The translations under genes and the position numbers were made by a program. 64,000 nt of DNA from Clonostachys chloroleuca (lineage: Eukaryota > Ascomycota > Sordariomycetes > Hypocreales > Bionectriaceae), in assembly GCA_037952775.1 (NCBI GenBank), contig JBANAY010000003.1, forward strand, positions 11,904,001 through 11,968,000, read 5' to 3'. The first letter of the stretch is position 1, and each line of letters starts with the position of its first letter. Under the pieces are notes generated by a model, which was not told the DNA's origin, made no database searches, and saw only the letters and a program-made list of their open reading frames with translations. Below are positions 22,769-33,830 of the stretch, piece after piece.

Positions 22769-23912
22769 TCAATCTGGACTTCCAAGAACACGCATGATGT
22801 TTTCTTTGACAGTCTCAATCTCCGGTTCGTCCATAGGAACGAAATTAATCTATGAGACGGTGCAGGTTAGCTCCAGTATCTCTACAACGTACCGTGACAA
22901 AAACCAACTTACCAGATCCTCAGGTACAGTATTGGATCCTCCATAGAGGGCAGCCTCCGACAAGCACGTTGCAATCCCCTTCCTGACGCGGTCCTCCCAC
23001 ACACCATCCCAGTTCCACTCCCCTGGGGCTCTAGTCCCAGAGGAGTCGTTCCCTGAGTCAGCGGCAGGATCTAGTGGCGGCTTCGTACCATCATCCTGCA
23101 GAACGGGATCACCGGTGCTACTCTGCGCTGACCTGCTCGATTTGCGGCGGTGCGTTCTCCACGCGTGCCAGGCGCCAGGGTTCCCCGCAGCCTCTATCGG
23201 CACCGAGTCCAGGACGTCCCCGTCGTCGAAGGTGCTCCGTATGTACTTTAAGATGTCGTAGACGGACGGGTAGCGCTCAGCGCTTTGGCTCGTGCCCAGC
23301 TCGGGAACCCTCGGCGGGCTCGCATGTACCGAGCGGCCTCCTGGGTATTCCCCTGTGGCTTCCGGCGTTGCCTTCTCGCCTCTACTGAACCACACCGGGA
23401 ACCCATGCCGAAGGCTGAAGCCTCCCAGAGGCAGTCGCTCGTCATCAGTTGCGCTAACGGCGCCGGTGCTCTGAAGATCATGCGTATACATGTTCGTCGT
23501 CAAGGGTGTGATGAGCGGGTGGAAGATGTCGGTGGCGAATGAGACCACCGGAGGCATCTCGGGGTAGGACAAGGGGAAGGAGATGTGAAATCGCAGCACA
23601 GCTGGTGCATAGGGTCCTTTGTGCTGGCATCAGCTCACATGTCACGTATCATCCGCACTTGATCATATCCCCAAAGCTTACCATCTCGCACGAAGAGGAT
23701 TGCTGACCAGATTGTCGGGTCGGTAGGTGTTAAGCTTACGAAGACTCCCTCTGGACACGCCTGCTTCAGTCCTGCGCTAGCTTGGTGTGTCAGTTGGAGG
23801 CTTCCCTTGCCATCAGAGGTCAGGCCCTGTAGATGCCGAGGCAAACTAACAATTCAGATTGAAGCCTCTGTTTTCGAAACGAGGTCAGGATTTGTGGATT
23901 AACTGGCGCCAT
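22769..23912 (-). CDS. E2-like (UBC fold) protein without active Cys, AKTIP/FTS type
   Basis: UBC-fold protein resembling AKTIP/FTS, the subunit of the FTS-Hook-FHIP complex that links dynein to early endosomes in animals and Aspergillus. Exons on the minus strand: 23851-23912, 23682-23776, 22913-23616 and 22769-22849, 313 residues with all phases consistent. The UBC part shows CPEGVFVSLTPTDPTIWSAI, then GPYAPAVLRFHISFPLSYPE, then MPPVVSFATDIFHPLITPLT. Where catalytic E2s have HPN and then the Cys, this protein has HPLITPLTTNMYTH and no Cys, as in FTS. A Ser/Pro-rich insert and the end WNWDGVWEDRVRKGIATCLSE also fit FTS-type proteins. Family assignment is from motif memory; the Hook partnership is inference. 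Not expected to conjugate ubiquitin. Confidence 0.82.
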
Positions 23913-24370
23913 TCTGTTGCTAATTATAAAGGTCACATGTCTTGATAATTGTAGGGTAAGGGATGTCTTGGCATGTTGGTGGTTTGTGAAGCTGGATTAT
24001 GCATTGTCACCTGTATAAGACGGTTGGGGAAAGCGGTGAGCCGGGCGGTCTGGCATTTTGTCGGACGAAACACGACCCCGCGGCAATCCGCGGGGCTTTT
24101 ATTAGATGGTGGGGTTATCAGATCATGCCGATGATATGTGACTCATTTATCCAAAAAGCAAGAGATGTAGAAGGGAAATATGAGTGTCCAAGGTTGGAGT
24201 GCACTATCCAAGAACAATGAAAAGTAGTCTTAGATTTTAGAACATGCTGTATGCAAACGCAAAACTTTTCGTTTTCATGATATCATTATATATCCCGTCA
24301 TCCGAGGGCTACTCACCCTAGGGACGACCAGGGACATGTGTAAATCAATTTAAGCACTGGACGAGCCATC
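23913..24370. other. Intergenic region
   Basis: 458 bp between two minus-strand genes. No supported open frame and no notable repeat. Confidence 0.45.
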
Positions 24371-25136
24371 TTATTTCCCAAGGCGTTTCTCGATCTTGGA
24401 CCTCTCTTGGTCTTTGATCTGTGCCAAGTCATCCCTAGTAGCATTGTATGCAGCAGTGACTTGGTTGAAAGGGTTGTCCGGGCTCTTCTCGAACTCCTTC
24501 CTGATGCGTGTCTTGCGCTGATCCAGTCGCAACCCAACTCCGCTGCCATCCGCCTTCATCTCTTGTAGCCTTCGTTCCTCGTACTTGGCATAGGCAGCAG
24601 CGAATCGACGTTCTGGATGTTTGTCGACCTTGGAATCGTCCGAGGCGTTGGTAAGAGACAGCGCATCGAGGGCATTGTCGATACCAGAGGCGTTCAGACT
24701 GGTGGCCTTGTTATCATCGTCGAGCTGGGAGAGGTCAAGGCCACGGGTCTTCTTCACGGCAGTCTTGCCCTTCTTGGGCTCATTCCTTCCGCCGGCGGCT
24801 TCCTCGTCCTCCTTCGCGAGGGCATCCTTCTCGGCCTTCTTCCTGGCCTGCTCGGCCTTTCGAGCTGCTTCGGCTTCCCTGTTGCGTGACAGCGACTGGT
24901 CAGTGTGATGCATTTCCCACGGGAAAACAGGGCCAACTTGGGTGTGGGTTAAGGGGGAGGGGATCGGGCGCATCGCAGCCTCACTTTTTGGAAGTGTCCT
25001 TGGCTCCCTTCTGCCAGCTAGCGGACTCGGCGGCTTCACGCTTCGCGTCCTCTTGAGCAGCTTTCTGGGCCGCGGCCTCGGCCTTTTTGGCGTTGCCCGC
25101 TACCTTCTTGCTGTTCTCCCCCTTTTTACCAGCCAT
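24371..25136 (-). CDS. CCDC124/Lso2-like ribosome-associated coiled-coil protein
   Basis: Small basic coiled-coil protein; the yeast (Lso2) and human (CCDC124) relatives bind the ribosome interface during starvation and help translation recover. Exons on the minus strand: 24985-25136 and 24371-24878, 219 residues. The N-terminus MAGKKGENSKKVAGNAKKAE matches the GEN(S/T)K motif that enters the ribosome in this family, followed by an Ala/Lys/Glu helix with ESASWQKG. The C-terminus carries the conserved HPERRFAAAYAKYEERRL and RIRKEFEKSPDNPFNQ. The acceptor at ACAG (24879-24880) was chosen because it alone joins the frames; the nearer CAG at about 24897 does not. Start at 25136 is the first ATG. 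Confidence 0.92.
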
Positions 25137-25388
25137 GGTTGTGTTTTTTGAGATGTGACCGCGACGACTAGGTGCCACTCGGATAGTGCGGCCAAGGGAG
25201 GAGTTGTTCTGGATGAAGGTTCAGCCTGATACAAGGTCAGAGACAAGGTGGTGGTGGAGGGAGGGGTGCATGCATGCGGAAGCGTTGTGGGAGCGATGCA
25301 GGGGTACCTGGCCGGTCAGACGTGAGAGAAAATGGCACGCCACACACGCAATGCTACTTGGAGGCTGGGCTGAAGATAGGTTTAAGGG

Positions 25389-25459
25389 ACTTTGGAAATA
25401 TGGAAATGCTGACTTGAGATATTACACGCGTACCTGAGGTAGCACTTTCGGGGCGAGCT
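25389..25459 (+). repeat. Dispersed repeat, copy 1
   Basis: About 71 bp sharing ATATGGAAATG, the exact block GAGATATTACACGCGTACCT and ACTTTCG with a second copy at 28761-28830 in the same direction. About ten scattered differences were seen by eye. Probably a remnant of a mobile or low-copy element. Confidence 0.7.
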
Positions 25460-25578
25460 AGGTACCTAGGTACCTACCTTCTACGGTGAAGCTAGGTAGG
25501 TAGGTACCTACTTTACCGAGAAATACCTGCCTCGCAGCTCGAGTCCCCAGGCTGGTAGGTTTACCTTACCTAAAGGTA
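25458..25578. repeat. Cluster of TAGGTACCTA palindromes
   Basis: The palindrome TAGGTACCTA and its half words recur at about 25459-25476 and 25495-25512, and weaker forms (TAGGTTTACC, TACCTAAAGGTA) reach 25578. Such words are common in intergenic DNA of some Hypocreales; function unknown. Confidence 0.6.
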
Positions 25579-25700
25579 CAAATCTCTTTTAGAATAAAGC
25601 TAAAAAGATTAAGAAATTTTCTATAAATAATGCAATTTATATATGTATTAATTCTTAATTTAATTCTATTAAATATACTGAATTGGATCAAGGATAATAA
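25579..25700. other. AT-rich patch, possible RIP-mutated relic
   Basis: About 120 bp almost entirely A/T (runs such as AATTTATATATGTATTAATT) in otherwise GC-balanced DNA. It fits a small piece of repeat-induced point mutation or decayed mobile DNA, but no element can be recognised. Confidence 0.4.
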
Positions 25701-25993
25701 GAATTGAAATTGAATTGCCAAGAATGAGTACCGTTTGGTTGACATTTGAATTGATGGTTTGACTCTGAGCGTCTATGGTGGACCCATATCTGGACAACTC
25801 TGATCGCCTGGCCGTTCTTGCTTCTTTCTTTCTTTCCGGGAGTCGGTTTGTATCAGTGGAACTTGTAAATGAAGGCTGAATTAGAGGTTGTTGTTACCTT
25901 GCCAGAAATTGAACAACACCATCACGTCCCAAGACACGAGATTGCCGATGTCGACCCACTCATATTTTCCATGAAAGAAGCCGCCGGCCCTAT

Positions 25994-26290
25994 AGCGATC
26001 GCTTGTCACAGCAGCCGATAGTCGGGTCACTTGAACAGTGATCGCTTGTGTCGACGAGAGACAGATAGGCCAGGTCCGTAGCGATTGATCGTCTTAATGA
26101 GAGACGGCTAGGTCAGCAATACAACAATTGTTCATCTCGGCGAGGGACAGCTAGCTATGTTATGCCCGTAGCAATCACTCGTCTTGAAAAGGGACAGCCG
26201 GGTCAACTACACAGCGATCGCTTGTCGCAGCAGCAGACAGCTAAGCCAGGTCTGCAACTGTTGCTTGTCACAGCAGCAGATACTTTGGAT
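25994..26290 (+). repeat. Degenerate tandem repeat, seven units of 43-46 bp
   Basis: Units begin near 25994, 26037, 26080, 26124, 26170, 26213 and 26256 (last one partial). Each has an AGCGATCGCTTGTC-like head, a variable middle and a GAGACAGCTAGGTCA-like tail. The head is the perfect palindrome AGCGATCGCT in units 1 and 6 and is mutated in the others. It ends about 285 bp before the ARO2 start. Confidence 0.75.
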
Positions 26291-26342
26291 TAGGGCGCTG
26301 GCCGGTATCGGCCACCAGCCCGGCTCAGCCAGATGTGGTGGT

Positions 26343-26470
26343 TGACTAGTCATTCGCGGTGGTTCGATTTTGCAGCAAAATCCCAATTTTAAGTAGGGCA
26401 TTGGATCAGGGTAGTTCGCTATAACCCCTGCGGAAATCGTAAAACACGCCGCTCCCTCCCCGATTAGTCA
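26343..26470. promoter_or_regulatory. Possible Gcn4/CPC1-type sites upstream of ARO2
   Basis: TGACTAGTCA (palindrome, 26343-26352) and TTAGTCA (26464-26470) resemble the TGACTCA site of the general amino-acid control activator (Gcn4 in yeast, CPC1 in Neurospora), which commonly controls aromatic amino-acid genes. They lie about 230 and 110 bp before the ATG. Neither is a perfect match. Confidence 0.35.
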
Positions 26471-26575
26471 CCGGCAGAGAAAACATCCCCACGACATCGC
26501 AACATCCTCCCTCCAATCTCTCCCTCTTCAATCACTCAATTCGCCCAGTGCACATGCAGAATAGCTAGAGACACC

Positions 26576-27950
26576 ATGTCGACATTTGGCAAATACTTTC
26601 GCGTGACGACGTGAGTCCTCTCCCACCGCTAATTTGGACAACCTGCTGACCTCCATCCTCATAGCGCTGGCGAGTCCCACGGCAAGTTCATCTCCTGCAT
26701 CATCGACAATTGCCCGCCAGGCCTGGCCCTCGTCGAGTCCGATATCCAGCCGCAGCTCACTCGTCGGCGTCCGGGCCAGTCGGCTATCACCACTCCGCGC
26801 AATGAGAAGGACCGCGTGACTATAGGATCTGGGACCGAGTTTGGGCGCACGTAAGATGACCCTTCAGGAACTCATGATGCTTCATGCTAACAGAACGAAG
26901 CCTAGGGACTCCGATTAGGTTTGTCGCGCTTGCCGAAGTGAAGATGATATATTAACCGTTTCCAGCTTGATAGTGATGAACGAAGACCAACGCCCGCATG
27001 ACTATGGCGCCAAGACCATCGATGTCTACCCGCGCCCTTCTCACTCTGACTGGACTTACCTCGAGAAGTATGGCACCAAGGCCTCATCCGGAGGCGGCCG
27101 GAGCAGCGCCCGCGAGACTATCGCCCGCGTTGCTGCTGGTGCTGTTGCCGAGAAGTGGCTGAAAGAATCCTATGGCATTGAGATCGTTGCCTTTGTTTCC
27201 TCAGTTGGCAACATCAAGCTCTTTGGAGATAGGCCGACAACCGATGGCGACGAGATCGACGCCCTTAGCAACCACCCCAAGTTCCTCGAGCTTGTCGACT
27301 CTCTGACCCGCGAGAAGGTGGATGAGTTCCTTCCCGTGCGCTGCCCTGATGCTGCTATCGCGAAGCGTATGGAGGAAAAGGTTGCTGAGCTCCGCGATCA
27401 GCATGATTCCGTTGGTGGAACTGTAACCTGTATTATTCGCGGGTGCCCCTCCGGCCTAGGCGAGCCATGCTTTGACAAGCTTGAGGCTACTCTCGCCCAT
27501 GCTATGATGTCTATTCCTGCTACGAAGGGCTTTGAGATTGGCTCTGGCTTCCAAGGCGCCGAGATGCGCGGCTCCCGCCATAATGACCCCTTCGTATCTG
27601 CCCCCACTCTTGATGATGCGGCGCTGAGTGCTAGCGCTGGCATTCCTCCCTCCCGTCTAGCGACTAAGACAAACCACTCTGGCGGTATCCAAGGAGGTAT
27701 CTCCAATGGCATGCCCATCTTCTTCCGCGTTGCGTTCAAGCCTCCTGCTACAATCTCCCAGGACCAGACTACTGCTCGCTACGATGCTTCGGGCGAGGGC
27801 ATCCTAACCACCAAGGGCCGTCATGACCCCAACGTTGTTCCTCGTGCCGTCCCTATTGTTGAGGCTATGGCCGCTCTGACTATCGCTGATGCTCTTATGG
27901 CTCAGCATGCGAGGCACCTCGGGCTGAAGATTGCCGCAGCTGCACGGTAG
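26576..27950 (+). CDS. ARO2: Chorismate synthase
   Basis: Last step of the shikimate pathway: 5-enolpyruvylshikimate-3-phosphate to chorismate, needing reduced FMN; fungal enzymes also reduce the flavin themselves. Exons 26576-26610, 26665-26850, 26901-26918 and 26966-27950, 407 residues. It starts [19 protein letters not shown], with the conserved GESHG signature crossing intron 1. Exon 3 is an 18-nt micro-exon giving LGTPI, needed to complete [20 protein letters not shown]. Later motifs: [41 protein letters not shown], and the end region [18 protein letters not shown]. All phases agree. The upstream region holds tandem repeats and possible CPC1 sites. A dispersed repeat flanks the gene on both sides. 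Confidence 0.96.
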
Positions 27951-28760
27951 TACATTTCTGAACACAAGAGCTCAAATCATAAAGAAAAATCATAAAGAAT
28001 ACACATGGAACTAAGGGGGGAACACCGGTAGACCAGAAACGGTCAGGCGAGGATCTTGAGCGTTAGAAAAAAGATACCTACTATACTCTTCAGCCCTGTT
28101 CATGTTCTGCCCTTCCCTCCCTTCCCTAATGGAACCGGAAATGCGAAGCTCGGGGCCGGAGGGACGGGCCTACTATACGGCGATGGTGATTCCCATGGTA
28201 CTGCTCTGTTCTTCCTCTCTGCCTCCAACAAAATTCTGCATACGACCAAGAGAAGCCTTTCGCCATTGCGCTGGTGGCAGAATGCCCGGAGATGCTTGAG
28301 GCTTTGAAGCATCCCCGATCGGCGAGCACGCCCAGATCAGTATATTCCCTACACGGCCGAGGAAAAAATGAAAGAGTGGGCTCGAGAAGTGTCGGCGCTT
28401 ATGCAAGGGGATGCGAAGGTTTTTTTTCATTAGCAACGATGAGAGGATTTAGCCGTGCAACGAAGACAAATAGATAGTGGTAGATACCTAAGTGAACGAT
28501 CAAGCATCGACCCGCGTCATGAGGGAGTACGGATGCTCGGCCGCATCACCTTAAAGGGGTCATATTCAGCAATAAAAAACGAGTCACCACTATGCTTGGG
28601 TGAAGTACTCCATTCCAGTATAACAGCATTTCTCTAATCTTAATCTCCTCTCGTTAACGTCCGTTTCGCGTCATAAAGCGAGCAATCCTGCCATGGCTTC
28701 GAAATTCCAAACATTGCCGCTCTCAATTAGCGTCCACACCAGCCCAAACCCTGGGTCAGT

Positions 28761-28830
28761 ACTTGGGAGATATGGAAATGATGACTCGAGATATTACACG
28801 CGTACCTCAGGTACCGACTTTCGGCGCGAG
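28761..28830 (+). repeat. Dispersed repeat, copy 2
   Basis: Second copy of the repeat at 25389-25459, same direction, sharing the block GAGATATTACACGCGTACCT. The two copies bracket the ARO2 gene about 3.3 kb apart. Confidence 0.7.
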
Positions 28831-31800
28831 TTGTTGAAGGTACTTGGATCACTACCCAAGTTCCCTACCTCGTGCAGCTAAGGCGTATGCCCAGTACCGG
28901 CTGGAAGGCGCGGCAGGACGGGGGGGCCAAGCCAATGGCTGTGCTCATGTGGATAATCTTCACCTGGAAACTTGGCATCGAGTGGCTGGGGGTCTTGCTA
29001 TCTTGGAACCAACACGCTGGGCTGACAAAGCTCCAGCACACCTCCTCACCTTGTTGCAGAGCTTCCCCTGGAGGCTGCCTGCGCTAAAACCTTCCCCCAG
29101 GTTCCCCACCAGCATGAAGCTAGGGAATCTCATCTGTCCACGGCCGCTAATCATGCGCTACGATGTATAGTTACGGATACTAACGCGGCCAAAGGACTCG
29201 GGCAGGGTAGGCCGCTGGAGACAACAAACATATATACCTAACTTATCAAAGGCCTAATGTACTGCACGTCGTAATCGGCTCTCGGCCTGGTGGGCGTCAG
29301 GCTAGCGCTGGCTCCTCTCGGTCTGCAATTCAACCTTGGCCAGCATCGCGACAGGGCTGGGCTGTCCCCAATCAAGCACGATGTTCCCAATGCCGACTCA
29401 CCGAGTAATATTATACCTAACCTCATGTCACATCAAAACACCAACCCCAGACTCTGCAGCCAGGCTGCTATGGTCATACGCCCTCTCGAAACGGGCGCCT
29501 GAGACCTAAGCGAGCAATACCGGCACGCGCTAGACAAATCATCATGGTGAACATCCATGAAACTACCACCTGGTATCGCTGAATACAAGGCCCCATGTCT
29601 ATCTTTGCAATCGGCAAGTGTCGTCGTTTGTGTGTTTTTATCGCCGTCTACTCTCTAAGAGTCCATTGATGGGAGAAGACTCTCCGTGGATCCAGTCTGA
29701 CACAGCTGACATGTGTTGGTCAGCCACCGAAGATTGCCATGCATTGGCAGATGGCCAATCACGCAGCACTCCAGCTGGGCTTGTGCTACCTCAAGCCATG
29801 TACCTCTGACCCAGCAGGGCAAGGATAGGAGAATGCGTGAACACCGCCAGACCTGCTCCCGGTCAAGCCTCTTTTCCAAACGGCGAACTGCCTGCACTAG
29901 TTCCAGTTGGCTGGGCATCCTGGGGTTACACAGAACTGTGCCTCGCCACGCCTCTGCATCCTGAGGTGGTCAGATGCCTAGCCAGAAATGTAGTATGTGA
30001 AGCTAAACAAGGGTCGCCGTCTGCCTAGAGCAAGGAGAACGATCATCATTCCTTTCCTTGGCCAGCTCAATTAATCGGTCTGAATGCTGAGGCCACGGGA
30101 ACGCGGAGATTTCCTTGTGTGTTTTTTCGTGCATCTCCATATGCAACGAGCGTGCTTCCATCAGCTCATTCATGGATCATCAAATCCCCTGCCCTCCCGT
30201 CCATGCCGGACCTTGCTCGGCGCCCAGCAAACCGGGCTCCGCACACTATGCTGGCGGGCCGCTCCTCTATGTATGTACACAGTAAGGTGGCCGTTTCGGT
30301 TCCCTTGTTTAGTCAACGTAGCTCGCACTTTGGTCGGAGGCATCCAGGCTGTCCTTTAGAGCTAGTAGCTCGGCGGCGTACCAAATTCAAACAGGAAACC
30401 AAGTCGTCACGAAGCAGAGGCTGAGGCCCCCAAGAAGAAAGGAACCCAAATTCTTGGGGCGTACTCATCCTAGAGCTGACTTGACTGATATGGCGGTTTG
30501 CAGGTCGGTCTAGCGAAAGACGGTAGACACGATACAAAGTTGTTATCACACGCCAGCCATGATCCCCTCTGGCATGAACAAGCATGCCGATCTCATCACA
30601 GACCTGGTTGCCTGGGTGGAAATATCGAGCAACCTCGCATGCGGGGAACCTGCCAAGTTTCCTCACACCTGCTATTAGTAGCAGCTCTGACTGCTCGGTT
30701 GCACCGGACCTCGCCTTGCTGAAGGAGAAAAAAAAAGGGTGTTCGCAGCAGTCCCGAACCCCCGGGACCCTCGCTACCTGACCCCAATCTTCACCCCTCT
30801 ACCCCCTAGTTCATGTGGCGTAGCTGGGCAATAAATCCAATGCTAATATTGATCGAGCAAAAGCCTCCTGCAGGTTACCCGACAAGGAAACAAACCTCGA
30901 TTTGATTCGAGTGGCACCACGTTATCCTTTCAGCTTCAGGCAGCAGAAACGAACCACCTTAGTCCGTCTCCCCAGCGGAGCTAGCCATGGGCATGACCAA
31001 TGGCCAAACGCTCAGCCGGGGTGTTTCTGCTACCACAAACAGACCTGTAAACAGTCTCCCCTGAGCTCCCCCTCGGACAGAGATCGGCAGAACGAGACGT
31101 CTTGTACTACAAGCCTAGGCCTCGAACGGTTTGCTTTGCGCGTTTGCTGTTGCCCCGTTATGGCGCCATTCTTCGTAATCCAATGCCACTTCAGCGTCGA
31201 CCAACAAAGATGTCCTGCATCTCAAGATTGCTGAGGCAAACGCATGAAGTCGGGGTTGCCGCGTAGGCGCACCTATAACTCCAACCGTCGTAAAAGTGCG
31301 TGAAGGGTTGATCGATCTTACATACTTGGAGTAGAACCATGGGCCAAAACACTTCCCAGTACCGTGATTTTCCGTCGCCAATGCCCCAGGATCTCCAACA
31401 ACATACGTAAATAACTTAATGCGGGGAAATTTCACAGACCCTGTCCTTTTTAGATACGAGGGCGTGATTCATGGATTGTTTAGAACCTTGTCGTCACGTA
31501 ACATGGTTCATAGGGTTCCATGATACCCCCCAGCATTTCTCAGCTTGCCTGTTCCCAAGTAAGCCGTGCGAAACACGAACGAAGATAAGCCCCAAAGCAT
31601 GGAAAGAAACCACTAGGTCAAAGATAGAGCAATGCCCCGGATGTGTAGGGTCCAAAATCTTATGTTCAAGACTAAACCACACTTGGCTTCCCGTGCAAGA
31701 TGCAGAAAGGGAATGGATGTGGGATGTGAAAGAATAATCCTGTTTCCAGCTCCGCGCTATGATAGTTTGTCGAAGAAAACCCCCGATTCTCTCTGGAAGC

Positions 31801-33763
31801 TAAAAGCCTCGAAATATTGCACCAGAACCGGTCGGTTATAGGTGATAATAAAGGTATTATGAAATAACCACCTTCACCGATTGTTATTCCGAGTGTCGTA
31901 GCAGATGGGGATAAAAAAAGTATCTAGTAAAGTTTAGGGACTCGAAGTCGGCTGACTTTGCTAATGGAGTCCTTCACACTTGGTGGTGGAAGTCCCCTGC
32001 CCAACTGAGGCCTGCCATGTCTTGTGCTTCTGGCATAGCATTCATCATGTAATATGCACCATATATGTGACCTATACTCAGCACTAGCCTGGCCTGACTA
32101 CGACGTAGCAGTATGTAGTAGTAGCAAATATTTTCACCGCCACACAATCAGTTTTGGATCCGGCCTGCCGTAGCTTAGGAGCCAGATCGGACATGATGCG
32201 ATGCTGCTCCAACAGAGAGCGATCAAGGGAGGGAGTAATCCCTGGAGCTGCAGAACCCTACGCCAATTCTGAATAATAAGGAGGGGGGTGCGCTGCGAAG
32301 ATTCGTGCATGGTCGGGCCGTCAGGGCCTGGCATTGGGCGCATGTCATGCACAAGGGACTCCGTTAAGCAGGTCGATGGGGTGCGGCTCAACCCCCAACA
32401 GCCCTGACTGAATCCCTAGCCACATCGAGCTGTATCAGCCGAATACAAACTTTGTGCAGCGTAACACTCCTCAGGACCCGGATGCAGGTCCCAGTTCATT
32501 CGCCAACGAAGGCTGCCACATAATACTGGCCAGAGCGAGAATTCCCTTCTCAATTGAGTATGCGAATCAAGATCGCAAAGCGCCTGCCTTTCGAGAGCAC
32601 ACCGCATATCTGGGTTTGTTGACATGTAACAATGCTGAATAGGGGATTGACATGGAGGCGCAACACGCGGCTGAGCTTCAACGCCGTACCCTAGACCAGG
32701 TTCTCTTAGTAGTCGATAGTTCACATGGGCCTAGGACTGTCTGGGTTAATGAGCCAAGGAAAAAAGATTGTGATCGCATACGATAGAGATTGTATGTAGT
32801 CATTCAGCAATTATGAAGGCGAAAGGAACGCAACAAAGACCCAAAATGACAGGACATGGTGGTGGCATAAAATGACTTGTCACTCTCAAGTCCAGGCGCT
32901 TGACCCAGGATGCCCACGAAGATGCTCAGGTAGAGCAACGAGACCCAATCACCGATGTCTCGAACTGATGGTGGTGTGCTTCGAATTTGACTACCGAGCA
33001 GGTAGTTGTAAGTGGATTGTGGGAGAGGTGTGAGATATTGAGGGTGTGCTCGTCGTTTGCCCTGGCAACCGCCCCGATTGGATGAAGCATCCTGGGATGT
33101 AATAGATGGGTGTTGCGTGGTCCCGAGACGTCCATTCTCTCGATGTTCGGCTAACGTCGTCGGGTTTCGTATGATGATCGATTCATGTTGATACATTAGG
33201 TGTGTAGGAAGAGGAAGGCTCCCTGACTCGGAGCGATCTTCTTGAGGCACTCGGCATTACGTCCAGCACTTGGGTCTGGTTAGATGGATGCGGCTCTGCC
33301 TTTTGGGCCAAAGAGTCTCCGTGTAGGATGTTGGAGGTCGGTATCCTCCCAAAGACAAGGTCTGTCAATGTTCCATTGTCCGTTTCCAAGCCCGAAGCTT
33401 TGCCGGGTGTGAAGGCGTTCTGTTGATCCAATTCGTCCGTGGCTACAGACTATCGCTCCGGAGGTTGCGAACAAACCTGGCTAGTGGTGTTGCTGTTGCC
33501 AGTTGAAGGATAAGGTAGTAATGCTCTCACGTTGCATCGTCCAGCCTATGCAGTGCCTACAACGCAAAAAGTAGGCTATGCGCTAAGGAAACAAGTTTGT
33601 CGGTGCCGGTAAGCAGTATGCGGGTGAGTGTGCCTCATTCAACCCCTCCCTCCACCACAACGGTGTGCACATGGCGGAACTAAAAAGTTTATATTGCATC
33701 CCTCCTCGGATTACAATCGACACGGTGCCGGTGATTGGAAATGCAAATGAATATCATAATCAT

Positions 33764-33830
33764 ACCCTAAGGTAGGTGTGCAATGCCGCTAGGGACAAAC
33801 AGTTCCAAACCTTAGGGTAGGTTAGGGCGC
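33764..33830. repeat. Short inverted repeat with CCCTAA/TTAGGG words
   Basis: ACCCTAAGG (33764-33772) is matched by its reverse complement CCTTAGGGT (33810-33818), followed by another TTAGGG at 33822-33827. The arms are 9 bp with a 37-base spacer. TTAGGG is the usual telomere unit in filamentous fungi; chance is possible. Confidence 0.35.

Larger units (their letters stand above)
25137..26575. other. Repeat-rich upstream region of ARO2
   Basis: 1.44 kb between divergent genes. It holds, in order: one copy of a dispersed repeat (25389-25459), a cluster of TAGGTACC palindromes (25458-25578), an AT-rich patch (25579-25700), a seven-unit tandem repeat (25994-26290) and a C/T-rich leader (about 26440-26560). 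No gene is supported. This is the most structured non-coding region of the window. Confidence 0.6.
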
